A DNA stretch of 64,000 bases. It comes from Nannochloris sp. 'desiccata' (Eukaryota > Chlorophyta > Trebouxiophyceae > Chlorellales > Chlorellaceae). This document shows positions 30,897-40,653 of the stretch, piece by piece. Position numbers and translations under genes: made by a program. Under the pieces are notes generated by a model. It searched no databases and had not been told where the DNA came from. It saw nothing but the letters and a program-made list of their open reading frames with translations. Positions within the stretch are counted from its first letter, which is position 1. Every line of letters begins with the position of its first letter. The stretch lies in assembly GCA_019044685.2 (NCBI GenBank), contig JAGTXX020000004.1, positions 682,001 through 746,000 on the forward strand, given 5' to 3'.

Positions 30897-31970
30897 ATGC
30901 CGGATGTAGAAAGCGAGCTTAACCCAAATGACGCAAACACACAAGAGGACCTCCCCCCAGTCGACCCAGCTGCCCCAGCCAACGCTGCCCCAGCCAACGC
31001 TGCCCCAGCCACCACTTCCCTCCCCCAGCAACCTGGAGAATGGGACGCAGCCTACGATCACGCCTCACAAAAATGGTACTATTACAACGTAAGAACACGT
31101 GAGCGGCGTTGGGAACCTCCCCCAGACTGGATTTCTAACGATGGTGAGGCGGTCCCGCCGACCGCCCTTTTTTCTAGCAGCAACCTTGAGAATAAGCATG
31201 GCTATTATTATAGAGACATGCATGGAATAGATCAAGGTCCATTTAGTGTACAACAATTATGCATGTGGCGTGGAGCCCTACCCATGGACCTTCCAGTGTG
31301 GAACGTGAATGAGGAGGAAAATAAAGAGAAGACTTTAAACGATAACGGTGTTGCTGCTGCCAGTCCTTCTGCAACTCAATTCTTTACTCTCGCAGAGGTG
31401 CTGGGAGATGCTCCTTTGCTCGCTCAATGGAGAGTAATGCACCCTGAGATTGTTGAAACTACCTGTGCGGCTCCTCCTGCCACTGTTTTTGAAATAGATC
31501 AACAAAAGCAACAACAACAACACGAGCAACACACCACTGCAGCATCTCCCAAGACAGATGACGACAACAAAAGAATAGAATATCACACCTCTTTAGCAGA
31601 AGCAGTCATAGCAGGCTTACCCCCAGACGACGAAGCAGTGCAATTATCCCGTGTTGCCGCTTCTGCAGGGCAATCTCTCCATGAAGTTGTCGAATGGTCT
31701 AGAAAACAAAATGATGATCGAGAAGAGTATACCGTGGCCGCTGTGCACACAGCTGGCCGGGGTCGAATTCAAGCTGTAGGTGCTGGAGAACGTGAAAGTT
31801 TGTACGCTGATATGGGGTCGTGGATAGACCCTGCAAAGATGGAAGAACAGATGAAGAAGGCAAGTCGTACTGGAGGCAAAAGAAAAATGACGGCAGCGGA
31901 GGTGAGAGCGGCAAAAATAAAAAAACAAGAAATGAAAGAGAAAAAGCAGCGTGCTTGGTTGCAGGATTAG
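30897..31970 (+). CDS. WW and GYF domain protein, splicing-related
   Basis: Single exon, 357 aa. Residues about 46-80 are a WW domain (EWDAAYDHASQKWYYYNVRT, WEPPPDW) and about 100-165 a GYF-type domain (GYYYRDMHGIDQGPFSVQQL, then WRGALPMDLPVW and TLAEVLGD). Both read proline-rich ligands. The C terminus (SLYADMGSWIDPAKMEEQMK, then KRKMTAAEVRAAKIKKQEMK) is a basic helix. Ala/Pro repeats (NAAPANAAPA) lead the protein. WW-GYF combinations fit proteins linked to the U5 snRNP (CD2BP2 type) or mRNA surveillance; nuclear action is inferred. An upstream ATG is absent and the frame is open from ATG 30897. Confidence 0.8.
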   Translation: MPDVESELNPNDANTQEDLPPVDPAAPANAAPANAAPATTSLPQQPGEWDAAYDHASQKWYYYNVRTRERRWEPPPDWISNDGEAVPPTALFSSSNLENKHGYYYRDMHGIDQGPFSVQQLCMWRGALPMDLPVWNVNEEENKEKTLNDNGVAAASPSATQFFTLAEVLGDAPLLAQWRVMHPEIVETTCAAPPATVFEIDQQKQQQQHEQHTTAASPKTDDDNKRIEYHTSLAEAVIAGLPPDDEAVQLSRVAASAGQSLHEVVEWSRKQNDDREEYTVAAVHTAGRGRIQAVGAGERESLYADMGSWIDPAKMEEQMKKASRTGGKRKMTAAEVRAAKIKKQEMKEKKQRAWLQD

Positions 31971-32253
31971 AAGACTATCAATTATTGTGGTTGGCATATG
32001 TACTTACGTCGGTGTCGAAAATAAATAGCAAACATCGATTACTAATGGGTGTGTGGGAGTGTGGGTGTGGGGTTGGGGGAGGCAATCGATTTTTCCAAGA
32101 AAATCCGAAAAACGTGTTAAATTTCAGAAGCCAGGTTCAGTTAGGTTCTTAGAATTCTCAAGTATGAAACTTATATCAACCGCGTTTTCAGCTTCATTCT
32201 GCATAATAATTCTTCTTAAAGAACTCTTCTTCTTCTTTATAATTACCACCACC
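31971..32253. promoter_or_regulatory. Promoter region of the Ala-rich secreted protein, with G-rich tract
   Basis: 283 bp holding a four-block G tract at 32055-32079 and a second in-frame ATG at 32164, which would add 30 hydrophobic residues. ATG 32254 has the better context (CACCATGG). Confidence 0.45.
32055..32079 (+). repeat. Four-run G-quadruplex motif
   Basis: GGG, GGG, GGGG and GGGGG blocks with loops of 5, 3 and 2 nt meet the usual G-quadruplex definition on the plus strand, about 175 bp upstream of ATG 32254. Confidence 0.65.
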
Positions 32254-33173
32254 ATGGCTTCTCAACGCGCCAGTGCCACCTCTACAGGCAAGGTGTTTCT
32301 TTCCTACTTGGCGCCCCTCGCCATTGTTCTTCTTCTCACTGCCGCTCCAATTCAGGCGGCTAGAGAACTCAAGGAATCTAACTGCTCCGCCTCTAGCACT
32401 GCTGTTGCATCAGGCGAAGCGCAGAGTGCTGTCTCCAAAGCGTCTTCGGAAGCCTTTGCGCAATGCAAGACCTGTCCTTGCAGCGCCCAATCGTCAACTT
32501 CAGCCGAGGCAGTTTCCCAGGCAGTAGCGAAAGCCATTGCCTCAGTAACCGTCTCTGTTCGTGGCACCAAAGGCTGCGAAACCTCTGCATCTGGATCTGC
32601 GCAAGCATCCGCTACGGCAACAGTTCTGGCGGAAGCCTGGGCAAAGAGTGCCTCAGACGCCTGTGGGGCCAAGACCGAGTCCGCTTCAAAGGCTATCAGC
32701 ACAGCCTTCGCATCTGCTGCTGCGCGTGCAGATGCGGCTGTGTCGTCGGTTAATGGAGGAAACGCTGATGCTACTGCAACTGCTATTGCTCAGGTAAGGT
32801 CTAAAAAATTATTAGTGACGTGGCACTATTGGAAGATTTTTTCTTGGTTGCTGCTGAAGAAATAAAAATTTTTAAACGTGGATTTAATTCTTTTTCTTTT
32901 GTTTATTTGATCCAGGAAATCAAGCCAGCTGTCGCTAAAGCTACCAGTGATGCTTTGGCTGCATGCAAATGTGCTGGACCTACAAAGCCTGCAAGCTCTT
33001 CTGCTTCTTCTTCCTCTACTGCAACTGCCACGACTGGGGGAGCTGCCACCGACTCGAGCAAGACAGAGCTGCCTTCATTCAACACTGATTTCCCCGATTT
33101 CCCCGATTTTCCTGAAATGAACTTCCCTAATTTTGATATGCCTGAGTTCCCTGAGATGGGTCAGTTCCCCTGA
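32254..33173 (+). CDS. Secreted Ala/Ser-rich repeat protein with Phe-Pro tail
   Basis: Exons 32254-32793 and 32916-33173 give 265 aa. I do not recognise the family. A signal peptide (about 1-35, LAPLAIVLLLTAAPIQA) leads a region of spaced Ala/Ser with heptad-like AxxxA patterns (SAVSKASSEAFAQCKTCPCS, AEAVSQAVAKAIASV, AISTAFASAAARADAAVSS) and about ten Cys, some as CKTCPC, ACKCAG. A Ser/Thr linker follows. The tail has recurrent Phe-Pro-acid units (DFPDFPDFPEMNFPNFDMPE). The layout suggests an extracellular structural or wall protein held by disulfides. A second 3' splice option exists: donor at 33160 and acceptor at 33815 would replace the last residues by FEGYPEE and stop at 33839-33841. Confidence 0.7.
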
Positions 33174-34234
33174 GGGATGCCTTGAATGGCAGAGCACAGC
33201 GTGACAGCAGCACTTTGATTCTGAAGATGGGAAGCCAAAAGTATGAGATGAAGGCTCAGACCTTTTAAAATATGATTCGTAATAAGACATTGGTCCTTGT
33301 ATATATTTTCCGTTAATTAATTCATCAATCCGTTCGCGATATGTTAATGTTAAATTAGCGAAAATGAAATCATCTTTTCTAATTTTACCCCATCTGAAGC
33401 TTTAACAATAAGAACTCAACATTAGATGTCTCTAAAATAGTCATTGAAATAGACTCAATACGCATGCAACTTCCATGCATTTCGTTGATCGACCTTAAAT
33501 TAAATTTTCTCATCATCATGCAAAGACGGTAAGACGAGTCCTCAATGGCTTCAGCTTTGCTTTTTCCCCTTTACACTTCAACCCATTTTTATAGGCTCCT
33601 ACACTCCCGTTTGGCGAATTATCCCCTGTGCCTTTCGTATTTAATGGCGCCTAGAATAATTTCTTTTCAGAGTAGTAAAATCGGCGAATAGGGTTCCGTC
33701 CTTTTGTCGACTCGTTAACTCTGAAACAGCTCTCTATTATCAGCAAAATAACTGATTTGTCGTTGATTTCACACATATTTAGCTAAGATATAGCATCTAT
33801 TTGTCTGTTTTACAGGTTTCGAAGGCTACCCTGAGGAATAAAAAGGTAGGTCATTACTCTATTCAATTTGTTTTATTTATTATTCAAATTTTCTTTGGGC
33901 TGTGTCGGTGATGTTATTTGATTTAAAAACGTTGAAGATTGATAACCCTACATACATTATGGGGATATTGTAATCCTCTGAGACACGAAATATCAAATCA
34001 TTAATAAGAAACCTCAATTTCTTTTTCCTCCGGCTTTTATTTTTCCTCACTTTTTCTTCACTACTTATCTCTCTCTGCAGACGCTCCTCTGTTCTATTTC
34101 ATCACATTGTATTCAATTTCATAACCCATGCACTGTACTATAAACTTTAACAATGGCAGACATGTAGTTTTAGTCTCTGTACTTGCCCATGTACTACAAA
34201 TTTAAATTCACTCGGGGTTTTCTGTAACATTTTT
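33174..34234. other. 1.06-kb intergenic region, tail-to-tail
   Basis: Between the Ala-rich gene and the Smr-domain gene on the opposite strand. It holds a possible short exon at 33816-33845 flanked by TTTTACAG and GTAGGT, and pyrimidine tracts at 34010-34080. I see no independent gene. Confidence 0.4.
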
Positions 34235-35827
34235 CTATGTAAGATTCACTTCTAGGAGGCCTTCATAAGGCTCTCTGTACCTCAACTTCCATATTCCACT
34301 CAAATGACCCTCCACAGCAGTCTTCAACCTCGCAGGTACCTTTCCATGCTGCCCAACGCCCACCACCACCCTCGCCTTCGAAACCCGTCTTTGTTGTAGA
34401 TTTTCTAAAGCACGATCTAGATGGTGTAGCGCTTCAGAAACATGCAAACCATGTAAATCTATGGTAGGAGGAGCACCAGAACTGCCATTATGACTCCTAC
34501 TACTACTACTACTATGTGTTCCCGCTAAGGTTGCGGCATTTCTTCTAGAAAACGTTTCGTTTGCTGCTTGCGCATGCAACAATTTCATCCTCTCATTATG
34601 CCACCTTCCCTTTGCGCCCAGTTCCTTTGCGAGCGCTTTATTTCCCGAAATATATGCTTGAGTTGCATTTTCAAAGCACACATTTCGTGCTCGAGCGTGG
34701 TCTCTGGCTTCTGCACGGGCCTCTGCATACTCGGCAGCTACAGATGTACCAGTCGAGAATTTCTCAATTTCTCCCTGTGCTTGCCATATAGGAGCTGCAC
34801 CTACCCCGCGTGTAGAGGATGACGAGCCAGTACTAGCTGTATTTGGGTTCTTAGGGCGTTGGGCGCAAGGGGCTGGGAGATGGGCAGCCGCTTTTGCTCT
34901 TCCGGCGTAATTCGCACCAAAGGCTAAAGGTGTTGCAGCGCTCAGAGATCTCTTTTCTTCTGTTCCTCCCAAGCTAGGAAAATCGGCTGCATTAAACTCA
35001 ACTTTCTCAGTATCTTTACACGCATTACGGATGTCTTGCTGTTGTTGCTGCTGCTGCTGCACCCCATATAACTCATTTTCCAATTTGTAAAGAACGTCGA
35101 TAGCTGCTGGAAGGCTCCTTCCACAGGAAACAAACATCTCTTTGAGCGCTACAGAAGAGTATGCAGGGAAATTGTGCTGAAGAACAGCCAAAATAGCATT
35201 TTCATCAAGTGGATCCCCATTCGTATGCTGGGGCTGCGGAAGTTGTTGCTGCTGTTCCGGAGAGTACTCACAACTGCTGTACCCAGCAGCATGATCAAAC
35301 TCATCGCAGCTATATAGGCCTGCTTCTTCTCCGTCACCTTCGTGATAAAATTCGTCGTATTGCTGACTCCCGAGATCTAAGGCTGCGATATCATCAGCAA
35401 GTTGGCCAGCATCAGCATCAGGAGTGAAGCAAGGGGGCTTAAATTCTGCTGCAGAGACTTGAAGCTCAGCATATTTCAAAGAGAAAGAGGAAACATTCAG
35501 TGACCCTTTTTCTTTGTTATCTATAGAAGTTGTTGTTACGGGAGGTTCAGGAGTTCTAAGCCAAATAAAGTGTGGATGGTGATTGGTTTTGTGAGGTCTT
35601 TGTGCTTCTGCCACTGCTGCTGATTGGAGTTGCTGCACTGCCTCTGCGAGCTGGCTGGGGTCTTGCCCTGGCGGTAAAAAATCTATTAGATCCGCTACGA
35701 TATTTGAAGAAGCTTCATCCTCATTAGTTTCGCTTAAAAGATCATTTAGCGTCCTGCAAAAAGGAAAAGGAACGAAAAATTTTGCAAAAAAGCATCTAAT
35801 AAAATAAACCAAATTGTACCAGCCGGT

Positions 35828-35864
<37 letters not shown>

Positions 35865-35952
35865 CCACCCACCCTTTGACGTAATCTTTCACGCTATCAT
35901 CTGCACCGTCCCAAAAGTAATCGACAAATCTGTTGACCAAGTCAGCCGTCAT
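34235..35952 (-). CDS. CUE - DUF1771 - Smr domain protein
   Basis: Exons 35952-35873 and 35753-34235 give 532 aa. The donor used (GG|GTGGGT at 35872) is the one that keeps frame; the more obvious GTAAAA nearby leads to a stop. The CUE-like segment (NAILAVLQHNFPAYSSVALK, about 225-265) binds ubiquitin in relatives. DUF1771 follows (YAEARAEARDHARARNVCFE, about 370-430), then the C-terminal Smr nuclease-type domain with IDLHGLHVSEAL and GVGQHGKV. Eukaryotic relatives include plant CID5/CID7-like proteins, with roles in RNA or DNA processing. Poly-Gln stretches occur in the middle. A T30 run (plus strand 35830-35859) sits in the intron. Confidence 0.85.
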
Positions 35953-35971
35953 TATTCACCAGGCTTCTCTC

Positions 35972-36223
35972 TCAACTCTTGTTGTTGCTGCTCCTGCCTG
36001 GCGGCGTCTGTTCAGAAGAAGAAGAATTTGAAACTTTATCTACTCCGTAGAGTCTATTGATCTGACGTTTAATAGCTGGACGAATTCCACTAAATACTGT
36101 GGGATGTCCAGTTGCTTTGTCCCAGTCAAAGATAATTAAACTAGCAATTGTAAGGCCAGTTGCAATGGCAGTCCATGTCTTCACTTTAAGTTGGAAGGGT
36201 GACGGAGGTTCAGGGACGCTCAT
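35972..36223 (-). CDS. Small single-TM protein, unknown function
   Basis: 83 aa from ATG 36223. It opens MSVPEPPSPFQLKVKTWTAI and has one TM-type stretch (TAIATGLTIASLIIF), a conserved-looking basic middle (GIRPAIKRQINRLYGVDKV) and a Ser-rich end. Not recognised; an organelle inner-membrane protein is one possibility. Its stop lies only 19 bp from the start codon of the Smr gene on the same strand. Confidence 0.55.
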   Translation of the reverse strand: MSVPEPPSPFQLKVKTWTAIATGLTIASLIIFDWDKATGHPTVFSGIRPAIKRQINRLYGVDKVSNSSSSEQTPPGRSSNNKS

Positions 36224-36543
36224 ACCCACATATATTCTTTATTTTTTCCGAACTGTTGAGATAGTAATGTCAAATTTTAAGGCAGCAAGCAACTTGCATA
36301 ACTGGGTTTTGAATATTGTTTGAAAAGGCAAGAAAGGATAAGTTCGTGCTGATGTTTGTGTTCAATTGGCAATAACACGCACACTTCAAGGCATTTCATA
36401 TTAGTAGGCACTTGTTGAAAAGCTCTGATTACGGCCCTGCCCTCGCATTGTTCCTGAATCGGAAGTGGGTGGCATTTGGTCCTTGTCGTTGTCTACCTGA
36501 AAAGTTAGCACATTGCTCTTGGAATTTCGCCTAGCTGCATAAA
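36224..36543. promoter_or_regulatory. Divergent promoter region, small TM protein / lycopene cyclase
   Basis: 320 bp between head-to-head starts, with no motif that I can name. Confidence 0.4.
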
Positions 36544-38148
36544 ATGTACACTGCACCATACCTGAGCTCTAGAGTTGGTGCTGGCTCTCAGTCCATTCGA
36601 GCAATTATGCCATTTAAAATTGCCACATCTGCCATGGCCAGAAAATCCATCCTTCAACCTAGGTCTACCATCTGGCCTTCCCCAAGATTAAACAACCTAC
36701 GCAATACAAGATCTATCACAGGAAACTCAACGGCAGCAGAAGCTCCTCCTGGCGTTCCCGACGCCCCGGCGACCACCGCCCCACCACCTCCCACCAACAT
36801 CTTCCCGGACATCACTCTCCCGGTATTAGACTCCTCCAACCCCGGTATATTCGACCTCGTTATCGCTGGAGCAGGTCCAGCTGGTTTAGCTGTCGCTGAA
36901 CGCGTCTCAGCTGCTGGTTTTTCAGTTGCGGTTATCGACCCCAATCCTCTCTGTCCTTGGATTAACAATTACGGTGTGTGGTGCGACGAATTTGAAGCCA
37001 TGGGCCTTGACGATTGCTACGACGTTGTCTGGGATAAAGCAATCGTCCATTTAGATTCTGGTGAGAAAGGAATGCGGATGTTGAATAGACCCTACGCGAG
37101 AGTAGATAGGCCAAAATTAAAGAGAAGATTATTAGAGAGATGTATGGCTGCTGGAGTGACTTTCCATTTAGCTAAAGTAGACAGTGTAGAGCATGGTAAT
37201 GGGAAATCCACTCTACTTTGTGAAGCTGGAGTTCGTATCCCAGGGTCACTAGCTTTAGACGCGACTGGTCATTCTAGACGATTAGTACAATACGACCAAA
37301 AATTTGACCCTGGGTACCAAGGAGCCTATGGGATCACAATAGAAGTAGAAAGCCACCCTTTTGATGTCGATTCCATGTTATTTATGGACTGGAGAGACGA
37401 TCACTTGGCAAACGACCCTGAAATGAAGGCAAGAAATGCGGCTTTGCCGACATTCTTATATGCCATGCCGTTTAGCCCTACTAAAGTCTTCTTAGAGGAG
37501 ACTTCTTTAGTAGCTAGGCCTATAGTCCCATTCCCTGAATTGAAAGCTAGATTGGATGCACGTATAGCGCATTTAGGGATCAAAGTCAAAGCAATCGAAG
37601 ACGAAGAGTACTGTGCTATCCCAATGGGTGGTGTCTTACCTCAAATCCCTCAAAGAGTGATTGGAGTCGGTGGCACTGCGGGAATGGTGCATCCCAGTAC
37701 TGGTTACATGATTGCACGTGTTTTGGGGGCTGCACCAACTGTAGCTGACGCAATTGTGGAGCAATTAAGCGCTGGTGCTGATAAAGCCGTAAATTCTGAA
37801 GAAGAAAAGGCACCTAAAAATGAAGCCGACGCTGCAGCTGCTGCTGCAGCTGTCTGGGGTGCAATGTGGCCGGTGCAAAGAATACGTCAAAGAGAATTCT
37901 TTGACTTTGGAATGGAAGTTCTGCTCAAATTAGATTTAGAAGAGACAAGAGAATTTTTTTCGGCGTTTTTTTCTTTGTCGGATTTCCATTGGCACGGCTT
38001 TTTATCGTCTAGATTATCATTTTTTGAGTTGATTGGGTTTGGTTTGTCGTTATTTGTGCATTCGAGTAATGCAGCGAGGTTGGATTTATTGCAAAAAGGG
38101 TTGCCTGGGTTAGTTAGAATGCTGAGCCGGTTGGCAAAAACTCTGTAA
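36544..38148 (+). CDS. Lycopene cyclase (plant LCYB/LCYE family)
   Basis: Single exon, 534 aa. It cyclises lycopene ends to beta- or epsilon-rings in plastid carotenoid synthesis. After a Ser/Arg/Pro transit peptide of about 90 residues comes the dinucleotide-binding motif DLVIAGAGPAGLAVAERVSA, then the family signature INNYGVWCDEFEAMGL, the YARVDRPKLKRRLLERC segment, LALDATGHSRRLVQYD, the catalytic-region FLEETSLVARP and the C-terminal GGTAGMVHPSTGYMIAR. Beta versus epsilon specificity cannot be settled by eye. An Ala-rich insert (DAAAAAAAVWGAMW) lies before the conserved C-terminal RQREFFDFGMEVLLKLDLEE. Confidence 0.93.
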   Translation: MYTAPYLSSRVGAGSQSIRAIMPFKIATSAMARKSILQPRSTIWPSPRLNNLRNTRSITGNSTAAEAPPGVPDAPATTAPPPPTNIFPDITLPVLDSSNPGIFDLVIAGAGPAGLAVAERVSAAGFSVAVIDPNPLCPWINNYGVWCDEFEAMGLDDCYDVVWDKAIVHLDSGEKGMRMLNRPYARVDRPKLKRRLLERCMAAGVTFHLAKVDSVEHGNGKSTLLCEAGVRIPGSLALDATGHSRRLVQYDQKFDPGYQGAYGITIEVESHPFDVDSMLFMDWRDDHLANDPEMKARNAALPTFLYAMPFSPTKVFLEETSLVARPIVPFPELKARLDARIAHLGIKVKAIEDEEYCAIPMGGVLPQIPQRVIGVGGTAGMVHPSTGYMIARVLGAAPTVADAIVEQLSAGADKAVNSEEEKAPKNEADAAAAAAAVWGAMWPVQRIRQREFFDFGMEVLLKLDLEETREFFSAFFSLSDFHWHGFLSSRLSFFELIGFGLSLFVHSSNAARLDLLQKGLPGLVRMLSRLAKTL

Positions 38149-38446
38149 CTTGGAGATTTGTTTTGGACAATTTCTTTTTTAATATTGACCACTAGAAAGC
38201 ATATCAGGACTCCATATTCAGTATTGTGTTACACGGAGGTAGGGGTATTCAGGTAGCAAAATTTAAAAACATAGCAATGAGTTGTATTCATGTTTATTTG
38301 TTTGTTTGATTGAAAATAAAGGGAGAGTGAAATCTGGAAAAATTCTTTTTGCTTATGGCATGAGGAAGAAAGAAAGAAAAAAGAATTGAATTCAATTCTT
38401 GAAGAAGAGGAAAAGATGAAGGAAACATTAATCAAAGATACTAGAT

Positions 38447-40245
38447 CTAATCAAAAATTCGTTCTCCGGTCGAGAACAAATTCCATATGACCGTACCCAA
38501 GAGGTACAACCCAACAGCAACGCCCCACACGTCATCCCAACTTCCGTTTTGTAATATATACCCAGTAGCAGCAGTACCAAGCACCCCTGCAAGCACCCCT
38601 GCAGTGTTCGACATACCCAATAACACCCCAGCGTACCGCGGTCCGATATCAGCGTGGTTGGAGTAGAGGCCCGATTGGGAAAAAGCATCAAGACCCTGCG
38701 CTGCCATCATACACGCCACCGCTTCGGGCACAGTATTAATTTTACCTAATTGCGTCAAGAAGAACGCGGGACCTAAGAACCCAATAGATTGCATGATTTT
38801 ACGGACCCAGGTAACACTCCAGCCACGAGCAACCATGGTATCTGCGATCCAGCCACCAACATTGGCAGACACAGCCATCGTTACCCAAGGAAGCACAGAA
38901 AACAAGCCTGAAGATTTGAGATCCAAGCCCAACACTTGGTTATAGTATGTAGGCATCCATGTAAGTAAAATAAACGTACCCCAGTTGTGGCAAAAGTGTG
39001 ACAAAATTAATGCCCATACAGCAGGTTTGGACAGCAACAGCTTCCAGGGAATAGATTCTAAAGGTCTTTGACTGGGTGTGTTTCTCTCGATATAGTTCTT
39101 TTCTCTTTCAGAAATGAATTCATCGTCTAATGGAGAGGATGCCGCTCTACGTGACCACCAAATCCACCATAAAACACCTATAGAGCCGAAAATATAAAAT
39201 ACTGATGGCCAGCCGACGGTGTGAATCATTTGAGGAGAGAGACCCAGGCCCAAAACACTGCCTGTATACATCCCAGAGTAGACTAGAGCTAAAGAACGTG
39301 ATCTTTCAGGCACAGGGACCCATTTAGAGAGTAAATTGTTCATAGCAGGCATAGCGACTCCCTCCCCCACACCCATGCACGCTCGAGCGGCGAGGAGAGC
39401 GGGTAAGCCTAATTGCGCTGCTAATGGGGTTAGAACAGTGGCTAAAGACCACCATACAACGCCGAATCCGAGGACAACTTTTCCACCGAATCTATCCGCC
39501 CAAACACCGCCTAAAACTTGAGTTAACAAGTAGCCCCAAAAGAAAGACGATTGCACCAAGCCAATGGTGGTGGAGCTCCATGAGAATGTTTCGGCCATTG
39601 GTAGAATAGCGATAGACATGTTGACTCTATCCATATTACACAGCATAAATGCTACGAAACACATGGCGATAATTGTCCAACGGCGTTTCCAGCCAGGCGC
39701 TTCAGTGACTACTGCACGAGAGCCTGCTCTTAAATCACTGCCACTTGGTAATGTTGACTCATCACCGTCATTGAAGCCTAGATGTGCCCGTGGGGCTAGT
39801 AATTGATGTTCTTTTCTATGGATTAGAGATTTACGACGAGATAAAAGACTCTGCAGGTTAGAATCAATAAGGCAGGATATTAAATTGGTTAATGAAATGC
39901 CTAGGTGATCAGAAGGCGGTGACGGTAAGAAAATCATTAGAATAAAGCAATAGGATTTCGAGAGCTGAATAGAGCTACCGACTGCTTACATGTCGCGTTC
40001 CATCTATTCTATTGATAACTCCTGGAGCAAAACGTCTGCTTAAGCCTCTGCTTGTCCTACACCTGCACATGATGTGTCAAAATGATAGTATGGTTGATAA
40101 TCAAGTAAAAAGGAAAATAGAGCCATGAAATGCGGGTAAAGCACATGTTGCCATCGACATACCATATCCTTGATGTAGATGCACCTTCACACCGAGATGA
40201 TGCGCCACCAACGCCGCTAGAACAACTGCTTGTGCTTGGACGCAT
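38447..40245 (-). CDS. PHT4-type plastid anion transporter (MFS)
   Basis: Proposed exons 40245-40163, 40062-39990 and 39850-38447 give 519 aa; the phases fit. The main body is a 12-TM major facilitator of the SLC17/PHT4 group: RWTIIAMCFVAFMLCNMDRV, NMSIAILPMAETFSWSSTTI, FWGYLLTQVLGGVWADRFGG, GVGEGVAMPAMNNLLSKWVP. Plant relatives move phosphate or ascorbate across plastid membranes. The inferred first exons encode a Ser/Arg-rich presequence (MRPSTSSCSSGVGG, RTSRGLSRRFAPG), which favours a plastid location. A reading from ATG 39937 alone gives an odd hydrophobic start and would use intron sequence. Confidence 0.85.
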
Positions 40246-40653
40246 GCTAGATAAAGTTAGAACCCGTCCAACCTTTTGGTAGGTGCCGATTTTCTATGAT
40301 CCAATTGCCAAAATTTTGCCTAGATACACTTATATCCAGCTTGCTGAGGCAAATGCAATGGCCAAATTTCTAAATTGCATTCAATTCCGATGATTTAGGA
40401 TAAAAGGTGAAGCATACGCGAACCAAAATATCGAAATTCAATAATTTCTGTTCTTCAAATAATACTTTAATTGAAAAACGATGCAATTGATCTAATCAGC
40501 AACAGTATAATTTTATCTTTTATGGTTCCCAGCAAAACACACTGTACAGCTGTCGCCAACTTTCATTTTGACACACATGCATTACGCTTGAAACTGAATC
40601 ATTTAATATATTAACGGAATTAAATCAAAACACTGTACACACAAACACACAAA
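40246..40653. promoter_or_regulatory. PHT4-like gene promoter and PEX12 3' end
   Basis: 408 bp, AT-rich, between two minus-strand genes. No gene seen. Confidence 0.4.

Noticed and set aside
35830..35859. T30 run as the poly(A) tail of a retroposed copy
   Set aside because: No target-site duplication or processed coding sequence was found beside it; it lies inside a phase-compatible intron.
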